64,000 nt of DNA from Panopea generosa (taxonomy: Eukaryota; Mollusca; Bivalvia; Adapedonta; Hiatellidae): NCBI GenBank assembly GCA_029582155.1, contig CM055896.1, positions 11,492,987-11,556,986 on the forward strand, read 5' to 3'. The first letter of the stretch is position 1, and every line of letters begins with the position of its first letter. This document shows positions 1 through 12,800 of this stretch, one piece after another. Position numbers and translations under genes: made by a program. The notes beneath the pieces are model-generated. The model worked only from the letters and a program-made list of their open reading frames with translations. It searched no databases and was not told the DNA's origin.

Positions 1-149
1 CTTTTTATATTATTACATATATATTTTATCATTGCATGTTGTGCATTTTTATTATATTACATATGTATTCTATTATTGCATATTTATTACATTGTATTAC
101 TGTACCATTATCCATAGTGCATTCATTATTGAATTCCACATGGTATAAT

Positions 150-2395
150 TAAGAACATACATATCACAATGATAATCTTACATACTATAATAAAGAATAT
201 ATACATACCAAAATGATAATTCTACATAGTGTTATAAAGAATATATACACCAAAATGATAATCCTACATAGTGTAATAAAGAAAATACATACCAAAATGA
301 TAATTCAACATAGTGTAATAAAGAATATACATACCAAAATGATAATTCTACATAGTATAATAAAAAATATATACACCAAAATGATAATCCTACATAGTGT
401 AATAAAGAAAATACATACCAAAATGATAATTCTACATAGTGTAATAAAGAATATACATACCAAAATGATAATTCTACATAGTATAATAAAGAATATATAC
501 ACCAAAATGATAATTCTACATAGTATAATAAAGAACGTATACACCAAAATGATAATTCTACATAGTATACTAAAAATATATATACACCAAAATGATAATT
601 CTACAAAGTATAATAAAGAATATATACACGAAAATGATTATTCTAAATAGTGTGATAAAGAATATATACATACCAAAATGATAATCCTATATAGTATAAT
701 AAAGTATATATACACCAAAATGATTATTCTACATAATGTAATAAAAATATAAATACCAAAATGATGTTTCTACATAGTATAATAAAGAATATACACATCA
801 AAATGATAATTCTGCATAGTATTATAAAGAATATATACATACCAAAATGATAATCCTATATAGTATAATAAAGTATATATACACCAAAATGATAATCCTA
901 CATAGTGTAATAAAGAAAATACATACCAAAATGATAATTCTGCATAGTATTATAAAGAATATACATACCAAAATGATAATTCTACAAAGTATAATAAAGA
1001 ATATACACACCAAAATGATAATCCTACATAGTGTAATAAGGAATATATACACCAAAATGATAATCCTACATAGTGTGATAAAGAATGTATACACCAAAAT
1101 GATAATCCTACATAGTGTAATAAAGAATATACACACCAAAATGATAATCCTACACAGTGTGATAAAGAATATACACATAAAAATGATAATTCTGCATAGT
1201 ATTATAAAGAATGTACACCAAAATGATAATCCTACATAGTGTAATAAAGAAAATACATACCAAAATGATAATTCTGCATAGTATTATAAAGAATATACAT
1301 ACCAAAATGATAATCCTACATAGTGTAATAAAGAAAATACATACCAAAATGATAATTCTGCATAGTATTATAAAGAATATACACATCAAAATGATAATCC
1401 TACATAGTGTGATAAAGAATATACATACCAAAATGATAATCCTACATAGTGTAATAAAGAAAATACATACCAAAATGATAATTCTGCATAGTATTATAAA
1501 GAATATACACACCAAAATGATAATCCTACATAGTGTAATAAAGAATATACATACCAATCCTACATAGCGTGATAAAGAATATATACACCAAAATGATAAT
1601 CCTACAGAGTGTAATAAAGAATATACACACCAAAATGATAATCCTACACAGTGTGATAAAGAATATACACATAAAAATGATAATTTTACATAGTATAATA
1701 AAAAAGATATACACCGAAATGATAATTTTACGTAGTATAATAAATAATATATACACCAACATGATAATTCTACATAGTATAATAAAGATTATACATACCA
1801 AAATGATAATTCTACATAGTGTAGTAAAGAATATATACACCGAAATGATAATTCTACATAGTATAATAAAGAATATATACACCAAAATGATAATTCTACA
1901 TAGTATAATAAAGAATATATACACCGAAATGATAATTCTACATAGTATAATAAAGAATATATACACCAAAATGATAATTCTACATAGTATAATAAAGAAT
2001 ATATACACCGAAATGATAATTCTACATAGTATAATAAAGAATATATACACCAAAATGATAATTCTACATAGTATAATAAAGAATATATACACCAAAATGA
2101 TAATTCTACATAGTATAATAAAGAATATATACACCGAAATGATAATTTTACATAGTATAATAAATAATATACATACCAAATGATGATTTTACATAATGTA
2201 ATAAAAATTATGCATACCAAAGTGATAATTCTACATAGTATAATAAAGAAATATACATACCAAAATGATAATTCTACATAGTATTGAAAATAATATACAC
2301 ATCAAAATGATAATTCTACATAGTATAAAAAGAATGTACACTTCAAAATGATAATTCTACATAGTAATAAAGAATGTACAGCACATAATGATAAA
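150..2395. repeat. 42-bp minisatellite array
   Basis: About 2.2 kb of near-perfect head-to-tail repeats built on a 42-bp AT-rich unit containing CAAAATGATAATTCTACATA, then a GTATAATAAAGAATATATAC-like half. Units differ by a few substitutions, such as CACCAAAATG versus CACCGAAATG. From about 1800 to 2150 the units alternate almost regularly between these two variants. Because 42 is divisible by three and the unit has no stop in some frames, long reading frames of 14-residue repeats open on both strands. These are by-products of the period and not genes. Flanking bases 1-150 are AT-rich and unassigned. Confidence 0.95.
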
Positions 2396-3052
2396 TATCC
2401 GGTTCCGCCCTTCCATTAGATTCAATTGTTTATTAATGTTATTTCATTACATACAAGGTCTTTCGCACTTGGCTGACTTTTAATTACTACCTGACTTACT
2501 TCTCTCATTGAGAACACCTATGCAACAGATACGCTTTTTCTAGTTCTTAATATTAACATTTTATCTACCATTTAATTTTTTAACGTTTACCGTTCAGGTA
2601 ACTCTGCTACCCCAAACAACCGACCGCGTACATATGTTGTACTATTTTGTTATCAAAGTGGAGTATGTGTGTTTGTGTATTTGAAGCGTAAATACAAATT
2701 AAACAAATAAACCTCTAAATACCAACTGATACCATATCTCATTCTTTTAAAAATGGAATGATTTAATTCGATGACCCGTCCTGAAATGTTTGATTTTCAT
2801 TATCAGCGTGTATGTAAAGTCAATCAAGTATATAGCAACATGTATAAGTAGGAACTGCGGAGTTTCATTCTCTGTTTATGATTACTAGTGTATAACTGCT
2901 TCAGACTGGTTGATGTTTTTTTTGTAATACTTTTATTCAAAATAAAACTCTTGGTTCTTAATATGCACTGCTGTAGTTTGATATGGCCGTTTAAATGAGC
3001 GTAAAGAATTACGACTACCGAAGTTTTGTATGTTTATTAAACCGGACATAAA
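2396..3052. other. Upstream flank of the CNBD2-like gene
   Basis: AT-rich sequence between the minisatellite and the first start codon. No coding exon, clear core promoter or repeat was recognised. The transcription start of the downstream gene probably lies here, but nothing in the sequence fixes it. Confidence 0.4.
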
Positions 3053-6000
3053 ATGGCTTCATTAAGAACAACGCTGCCGTCTGTGCCAGAAATGAGGATT
3101 GTCGAAAGTCACTCTTTACAGATGCCACTACTTCCGGATCCGGGAAAGATGGACGATAGTTTTGTTCCAGGAGAAAAACTTGACTTTTCTGTACGACTTG
3201 GCTCTTCATTGGCACGAGGTCATGAAACAGACGATCGAAATGTGAGAAAAACTCTGAAACTGACTCTAAAACCTCCCGTCCTTGACGAGAACGGAAAAAC
3301 TCCGAGTCCGCGAGATCTTTCCCCTAAAAATGGAGTAAAGGTTTTTCGAAACAGACGTGAAATGAGACGCGCAAGTACTTCACGATCGATAAGTTTGGAG
3401 AGTACATGTATGGTGGACAAGGAATCAGTGAGTATCTTATTCTACGTTCCGTTATATTATATGGTTTTATTTTGAGTAATTTTACAATCTTGAGCACAGA
3501 GGATCTTTGATGTTACTTTTTCAAATACTTTTTTTCCCGGCAAATTGCTAAAATAGGGATATATACATAACAAAAGAAACTCATCTTCTATATCACTGGC
3601 ATTGCAACATAAACAATATTTTTACTTGTTTTATCTTTCTATCTGTTCTACATTTTTTTAGTCCAGTTTGTGTTCTAACTTCTAAGAGGATGAACAGATA
3701 GTCTTAATATAACTTGTAAAGCAATATCAGATTACAGGTTAACATATCGCGATAGTTCTAATACTTAAGCTGATTTTTGATAGGTTTATAATTTTCGATC
3801 ATGATTTCGATACACTGCTTTGTCGGTAAGTGAACGCACTTCGAGGATACTATCATCGTTTGAAATTTGGACATCTTTATATATTACACATTGTATGAAA
3901 TATGAATATATATATTTGTTATTCATACAGGCTGTAGCAAAGTTGAAACGAATTTTGAAGACCGTGAGGATTATTTCGGGAGTTTGCCTGGCTCTTAAAC
4001 GGTAGTATAATTATTTTGTTTCAGTTTCCCTTACTCTATCCTAGAACCTGATATCTCCCGATTAGAGCTGGGTCCGTGCTACAGACTAGTTTTCTCTTGC
4101 AACACTGATATCATCGATGGTGGTACTCGTGAAACAACTGTAGTAAGGCAGAAGTATTTCTGGAAATAATGAAGTTATGTCATAGGGATGGTACTAGTTA
4201 ATCATCAATCTTATTATAACATCATAGGGGGTGGGAGGGGGTTTTACTGCCTGCGGATCTATGCTTACTTGTATGCTTTTTTTTCAAAAACAATAATGTA
4301 CACACTCATGGACATAACTGTATGCTAGAAAGAATGTCGAAGGACGGTAATTATACTCAGATTAAGACTGAAGTCTTCTTCTACCTGTAAAAACTGGATA
4401 TGACATATGATATTGAAAATGACGTTAAAATCCCATTCATACCGATTCCGTTCGCATTACATCTATAGATTGATTCGTTATGTACACTGTACATGATTGT
4501 AGTATAATCTTTTGTATTGACATTAACTACTTAAGTTTGATATTTGCTAGTTTGGTGTAAGTTCTGTCATTAGTGCGGTTAAAGGTCTCACACAACAATT
4601 AATTTTATACTGTTCTACATAGAGAGAAATGCTCTTCTGGAACACTGTACACATTGCCAATGGTTCTAGAAGTGTCTCCTTTCCATAAAATGTTCTCTTT
4701 TGCTCCAAATATGCAGGAAAACATGGAATTGACAAGGTTGCTTTTTCACAATATCCATAGTTTGAGAAAACCCTTCATTTTTGACAATTCTGTCCATTTC
4801 TTGCAGTGTATCACTACGCATCTTCGAACTGTTATGTGTTTATCAAACAGCACCCAGTGTCAGCCAAACTTGGCACTACTCATGACAATGTTCCATTTTT
4901 CCTTATATGTAGAAAAAACTGGAACATTTTAAGCATTTTCCAAAAAAAATATGCCCAACCAATTTATACAGCTCTAATTCCTCGAGCATAATAATCTTTC
5001 TACCGTCATGTAAGGAAGGTAATTTTTAAGTTATGCCTTATATTTATCAGTTACGTGCAGGCCTGCCAGACAAAGACGTGGTCCTTCATGGAGATGTACT
5101 TACACGTGAAGGAAGATCTAAACCAACTCGTCGCCTTCAACCCTCACAGTTATGCCAGAGTGGAGCCAGTATGTACCGATTAATGTTCACCTGCTTAAAC
5201 TCGTATTTATATTTACTTTCTTTAAACTAATTAATTTACATCAGATGTTAATATAATAGGATTGATAATAGCCAGTGCCTAAATGCATCAACAATTTGAG
5301 TCTGAGAATTGTAAAACACTGTAAACATACAACAGTTATGAGTAAGACGCATATATTACATAAGCGGCTACTACGCGCATTTACGGATAGCTACACACGA
5401 TAAACCGGTACTTCCTGTTATATTTGTGTACGCTGTTGGGCAGTGAGGTTGAAAAATCCCTTTATTTTCGTATTATTATTTCGTTTTTAAAGTCAAAGAT
5501 ATAGCCGATACGAGAGGCATTATATTTCTGTTTCAAGTAAGCATCTGTTCATGACCGTTTCCGCAAACATTCGAGAAAAGTGACGGGATGAACAACTTTC
5601 AGATTGAAAACACGTAATTTACACTTCGGAAGCAATTCTGGGACAATTTTATGTGTTTTATATGTCTTTTATATATCAATACACCAAATTATATTTCCCA
5701 TAGGGCTTAATTATAACAGTTATGTTCAAAACACAGCGAAAAAAATTGCAGCATGTGTCTTGGCTCAACTATGATTTCTTCTCTGCTTCAAAATCTGTAA
5801 TTATAAAGGAAAAACAGCAAATAAAGCTTATTTTCTAACTTCTGTCTGTCTGTGCGACATATAACGTTACCACAGAGCGATCTACCCTAGCAACAGTGTT
5901 GTTTAATACAATACTCATTGTTTTTTAAAATCATTGTTGTCTTATATTCATGGATGTAAGAGCGTTTCGATTATTTGGGTGAGTGGAGAGACAGTCTGAG

Positions 6001-8257
6001 AAGAAAGTGTATGAAGATATATGAGAAAGTATTTGGTGGCCCACCTAACCTGATAACGGGTCACTATTTCGGTCGAAATCAAGCGATAGGAAAGAAATAT
6101 GGACAATTTTGTATAAGAGGAAGTATATAGAACATGAGTAAAGCACACTCCAGAGGAAAAGATAGTCAATTAAGAAAAACAGACTAATACGGAAATGTAC
6201 AGAATAAAAAGCTTTAGGATGAAGAACAAAGGTTTTAGAAGACAAATATGAAACCAGAACGGAGTTCGAATAGTGTTTTAAAAAACAGTTATCAAATATG
6301 ATATCCATATTAATTATGGACTCAAACCAGTTTATTCAAACACAAGAAAAGAAGATAGAGAGAAAACAGTAAAAGGCGCTCAATCCTCCACGACCAGTGA
6401 TTGTAGCAATTGTAAGACAACCACATCTCACTGGATGGGTTGACCCCAGATCAATGAGGATTTTAAAATAAGACAACCACATCCCACTAGATGGGTCGAC
6501 CTCAAGTCAATGAGGATTTCAAATTTTGACTATTCGCAGGACTAGCAAACCGTCGAAACGTTTGGATACAAAAAACACATTCTCGGGTTATTTTATATTC
6601 ATCAGCAAAAACTTTTAGTCGGTTACAACGATTTGCATAACATAAAACGTATATCAAACGTATGAATTAATTCTAGTTCCGGTCAACTAGAATGACACCC
6701 CTTTCAAGACCTCACAACTATAAAAGGTGTTAACTTTTACACTATTATTAGGCTCCAAAGTGGTCTAATGGTGTACGTCTTTGACTGTCAATCCAGATGT
6801 CGTATGTTCAAACCGCGGTAAATGCTTAGGAAAATACAAAAATAATAATACATTTATTTTATACTTTTTTTATCTTTTTTTTTATTGAAACCGTTACCGG
6901 ATTTCAACTAACACACTTGAAAAAAATATGTCAACTTAAAGCAACGACAATATCACAATCTCTCGCAATCCTGTGATGTAGAAGTATACATGTTGTGTTT
7001 GTATGAACAGCGATATTATTTTGCTGAGGTATCGGACATGTTAAACTAGTATCATTCTATTATATCGCCCTGTTTGGTTTTACAGGTGGTACAAACACAA
7101 CTTTGCTAGGTGTCCGGGGGCATGCTGCCACAAAAAGATATTTAACTTGTGGCATGCATTTCCTGTATTTTTCTGATATTTCAGACATATTAAGCCGCTT
7201 AAATGTAAAACACAAACTGCATTTTATACAATTGCCCATTTTTACACTATTATCTTGAATACACATTGGTGGCTTTTTAGACCCGACAAAACAGTACATA
7301 TCAACTCATAGTAATACACTATAAGACAAGTAATTGCTTGGTATTATGATACATTCATATTGTATATATTATATGTATATATATTTAATTTAAGGAAAGA
7401 TACAAACTTAAGAAATTGCTACGAATATCTGGTCCCGACCGAACAGCGTCAGACGTAAAGGTGGTGAGTAGTGATACATTCATTTGGTGAGAAAACAAAT
7501 AGTTCACTGTGTGTATGTATATATGTGTGTTTAGATTTGGTATTTTTGAGTGCGAAAGAATAATCAATTGATGATTTTAGCCCGACTTTACGACAGGTAT
7601 TGCCCTGCTCATGTCGGAGTGATTAAGCTTTACAGACATGACCATCATCACCACGTTCATTCGTGGGAGGGACTTCTTTTTATTCTTCGAATCTCATTTT
7701 ATTTTTATATAATTTATAGATGCTTCATATCAAACAATGGCAATATGCTGTGAACATTGAATTATATCATTTAAAAAAATATGCATGAAATAAACCAAAC
7801 GCTGCAAGGCGTATGCATATTTATTAAAACTGACCATTAGTACCTGAAGTACTTCGATTAAACGAAATACATACATTAAAACAAACAAGAAGTACACATA
7901 TATTTCGTATATCTCAGTGAAAGTGAATGCGACTGTGCTAAAACTTTTGTGAAACTATTTTTTTCAGATTTTGGCACTGATGCGCGGGAATTCGTCCTTC
8001 CAAGATTACCCGGTCCACATACAAATGCAGCTAGCAAAATGTATGACGTATCAAAGGTAATACAGATATTATTGTAGGTGGGGTACGTGTTACCATGGAG
8101 GATTAAATATAGAGAGTAGCACAGCTAACACAGTCGTGTTGAACAGCCACCATGAATAATTTACCCAATATAGTTCCACTGTTGGGCTTATTGACTCTTC
8201 TTCTTCTTCTTCTTTTTCTTCTTCTGGTGGTGGTGGTGGTGGTTGTGGTTTTGGTGG

Positions 8258-8291
<34 letters not shown>

Positions 8292-8336
8292 AATAATAAT
8301 AATAAAAATAATAGTAATTATATAATAATAATAATG

Positions 8337-8385
<49 letters not shown>

Positions 8386-9756
8386 GTAAGTCTTAATTAA
8401 ATGAGACAACTCATTTAATTAAACATGTAAATCTTCCATGCGGTCTTCAAACATATATATTCTAACAAAGACATAACATGATGTTATTGTAAGAAAAGCC
8501 GGGTACTAAATCAATATTGAAGCGGGTAGAGATGCATCGTATATGTATTTAGAAATATACAAAAGGGTTCACTTAAAAACAGTCATGGTGTTGTCAGATG
8601 AACAGTTAATAAATTACAGCTATGAAGCACGGAGAGTCATTCTGAAGCAGGGGCACAGACCCGAGGCTTTTTATATTCTGCTGGCGGGCCAAGTGATTGC
8701 AAACGTCGAAGACAAGAGCCCCACCACCGGCAAACCTTTCGTTAAAACAGTGAAGGAAATGGGACCGGGAGATACTTTTGGCGTACGTTAAATACATTAT
8801 GGTTTTTGTTTTAGCGTTTGAATGTATAAATAAATATACAAGTTAAAGCAATACCAATTTAAACACAGATTAATCAGGTACTATCTGATATGTAGTAAAC
8901 GTGTTTAAAAAAAAGTGGATATCCTAGTATATAAAATTATAAAAAAAATAACTTCGACTGAATAACCATAATTCCTTTTCATTATAATATTTTAGTAGCA
9001 TCAACCGTTTATTTTAAGTATAGTTTATTTCATTCTAATGTCCATATGCAAGAGTTTGTGTGCATAACGTATTCCAGCTTACCAAAGAAATAAGAAAGTC
9101 ATCGTGTTTTTTGTTTCAATGGTTGCTGTTTGTTGGTGTATTCGTTAGATGTTTGCATTTTCTATTATTTCGCTACTGAAAAATCAACTTAGATTTGTCC
9201 CCCACCCCCACACGCACCTTACACCCCCTACATCACCACCCTTCCCTTTGATATATTGTCAAATAATGCCTGGTCAGTGACAGATCCAGGATTTCATTTT
9301 AGAGATGGCACAATACAAACTTTGAACGAGCACACATGTTTTTCAGTAGAAATACAGTAGATATTAATAAAATAAGAGAGTGATGATGGTGAGGGGGTGT
9401 CGGTGTAGATCCGCCATTGTTGATGATGGTATAAACTCTTCGGGTTTACCCTTGACTACAGGGTAGTTCATACTTTACGATTGTTCTGTTATATTTACAG
9501 GAGCTGGCACTGATAGAGGGTGGAAGGAGGACGGCAAGCATCGTGTGTAAAACCAACGTCGAGCTCCTTGTCATACTGAAAGATGTGCGTCATATCTCTG
9601 TTTTTTTAATAAATGATAAATACCTAGTAAACAATAAATAAGTGAGTGAGTGAGTGAGTGAGTGAGTGAGTGAGTGAGTGAGTGAGTGAGTGAGTGAGTG
9701 AGTGAGTGAGTGAGTGAGTGAGTGAGTGAGTGAGTGAGTGAGTGAGTGAGTGAGTG

Positions 9757-9844
<88 letters not shown>

Positions 9845-12800
9845 TTTTTTTTCTATTTTACATATGATATGCATTACCATGTTTGCAAAAAACTTCAATT
9901 ATTAATTCAAAATATATGTGCCAACTGCAGTTTATGTTTTCGAAGCCATTTTAATATAATGGTCCATGATAGCAGTATCATTATCTTTTGAGGTGTTGTA
10001 TTTATTTTCAGGATTTCGATTCCATTATTAAGTCCCCATTACTTCACCAGATCGACGAACATGTTGAGTTTTGCAGGTAACGTTAACAACAGCGTTTTTA
10101 AACTTATTCATTTTACTCCGATTGCGAAACAAGTTATTACAACACATAATATGCAAATCACGCTCGACGTTTTCCTGGGTAAAACCAGTATTTTAGCATA
10201 TGTGAGAAAAGTGCCTTGCTTAAGGACACCACACATAGCCGTGGGGGAGGACCGAACCCACGACCTCACCATCGATTCTCGGTCCGATACTCCACAACTG
10301 GACCACCGTGCCCTCCAGATCAGCGTTATTGGTGTACCAGAGTATTTATTACATACTGGTGGCCATCTTGGAAATATGTCGAATAATGACCCAGCTGATA
10401 ATATACCTTGTCGGGTATTCGGAAGAGAATATTCAGCTAATGGTTCCAATGTCCCAATGGACACTTTTCATGTGACATGAATTATACATGTCTTATTTAC
10501 GTTTCAAAAGGACTTGTTTCATTTATTCCAGGTCAATGGCTTTGTTTCAAGATTTCCCCTGTGACAAATTGGCGGAGAATCCATCACAGTTCTTCTACCA
10601 CTTTTTTAAGTAAGTACTATGCTATTACACGTGTAAGAGTTTTAATGGCTTCCTCTGACTGATGTACGTATGAATATTTCATAACACTGGGACGTAAATT
10701 ACACGTAAATAACGTGCGCTGTCATCATTCACTCCCAGGGTGCATTGCGTTACGGTACATTAACCTTTGTCAGCGTCTCACGCAGAATCAAATATACCCG
10801 CCGAATTGAACAAAATCATGACATGGCAATTTTACAATGACTATATTTGTTCATACCAAATTTATTCTTCCATATTCACTTAAATATGATTTTTTTTCAA
10901 ACTAGATTTATGCGATGGATTATTTTGCATGAAAGTAAATGTAAGTAAACTGAGGCAAGTTTAAAACAAAATACACACACACTAAAAAATGCATATAATT
11001 TGAATGGAATATCTTAAAATCGCCATGTTTTAATGTTGTCTGGTGGTGATTGAGTGCAGGTTTAATAGCGTAATAATCTTACAAACATTGAAACATCGAG
11101 GCAGAGTACCACCATTTGAAAAAGGAAGTGCTTCCGTGGGGTTGTCGCATAATGGCGGTTATAAATAATCCTCGTTTTTTCTTTATAAAGTATTTTCCTT
11201 ATTTTAATGCTCATTTTATTTATTTGAATGGTATTTTAGATGTATTTTGAACATTTTGACAGCATTGTCAATTTTGAATTATGAATTTAGAAAAAAATGA
11301 TGTTTGGAAATTGGGGTATGAATACATGATTTCGGCAGTCTTCTTTCACTTTGCCAACAGTGTACACACTGAGCAGAAAAAAATCTCTTATATGACACAT
11401 GACCCCTACTTTTTATCATGTTTTGGTAGTGCAGAGGCTGACAAACAGTAAAATGTAAGTTTCACTTCTTTCATTTGTACCTCTCTTTGAATGACAAACA
11501 CTTGATATTTACTATAGAATAAGGGAAACATTAATCAACGGTGGGCTTAAACCTTGAGAGAGGTTAATGCAGCGTAGCGCAGTGCACCCTGGGAAATATT
11601 GACGTTGCCATGTTTGTGTGTTTGATGTTGCAGTTGTATAATCAAGGACTTATCAAACAAGGATAGGAAACTTGCATCTCCTGATTAAATGCTGATAAAA
11701 TAGAACACGAAGGAGTAATTGTTTTGACAAATTAATCATTCAGAATTAAAAAACAACTGCTTTCTTGTACATAGAATATAAGTTGTAAGTAATCTGAGAT
11801 GTTTTGATATCACGAAAAATGATCTTGAATTAAATATACTGAAATATATACAGTCAAACCTTTGTAAGCGGTCACCTCTTTTAAGCAGCCACTTGTCTTA
11901 ATCAGTCACATTTGCTATTTCCCATTTCTATGCTTTCTGAGCAAATTCACCTGTATTAAGCAACAACCTGTCTTAAAAGGCCACTTTTCTTAATTCCCTT
12001 GACTGGCTGCTTAAAATAGGTTTGTCTGTATATGCATTTTGTGCCAAAACACTAAAACTGTACGAGGAGCATTCAATTAAATTCTATCACTAGCAATAGC
12101 AAAAAAGCAGTTGTGCCGTATATGTTTTCACATTAAATCCTCAAATTATTTCCTTTTAAAAGAAACGCCATTTTGAATCCGAACCGTCACCGAGTGTTAA
12201 TGCTGCAAAGAAAAGTAATCTTGCTCTGCTGTTGTGACACACTGGACAATTACGCTGCTGAACACTCTAGAAGCAGGGTGCACCGTCACCGAGTTGTCTA
12301 AGGCGCCGTCACATGATCACTTACCTCTCACCGCTAAGGCCGTAGGTTCGAGTTCCGCTCGGACCAAAAACTTTATGTGAGATAGTTTGCCATTTACTTG
12401 CGGGAGGACGGTGTTACACTCAGATTCATTCTTAGGTCTTCCTACACTATTAAAATTGTATATGCCATATATAACTTGAAATGTGTGCTGAAAATGGCGT
12501 TAAACCCCATTAAGACACTCTTCAATTAAAGCATAATGTTTCCAAAGAATATTTCTTTAAACGAGCGAACTCTGTCTTGCTTAAAGTACGAGTAAACAAT
12601 TTGTTTTTGTGAAATTATTACAAGATATCTTGTGGTACCTAGTTTCTTTTTATTTGAATCACCTTCTATTAATGCTTCAGTGTTTAACCTCATTTGACAA
12701 CCAATGAAATCGCTTAATTTTCAAAATTATGTCACTCTTTTTTGTTAAAACAGCCTACAAAATAATTTAATTATTAAGTTCGTTCTTAGTTATTAAGACG

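Noticed and set aside
213-2220. Overlapping ORFs of 80-217 codons on both strands with 14-residue repeats
   Set aside because: Entirely explained by the 42-bp minisatellite; no start context, splice pattern or independent coding signal.
1-2400. CRISPR-like array
   Set aside because: Units are contiguous with no unique spacers, in a eukaryotic genome.
4024-4170. A 48-codon open frame directly after exon 2 of the CNBD2-like gene that fits its phase
   Set aside because: It would need an intron of about 22 bp, ends in a stop, and the exon at 5051-5168 fits phase and family sequence without it.
5033-5230. ORF reading GLPDKDVVLHGDV across exon 3
   Set aside because: Wrong frame: the frame giving TKTWSFMEMYLHVKEDLNQL closes phase with both neighbouring exons.
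8188-8409. Leucine/histidine-rich minus-strand ORF
   Set aside because: Translation of a trinucleotide microsatellite.
9590-9898. Ser/Leu/Thr/His and Cys/Leu/Ser/Val repeat ORF on the minus strand
   Set aside because: Translation of the GTGA/GACA microsatellite.
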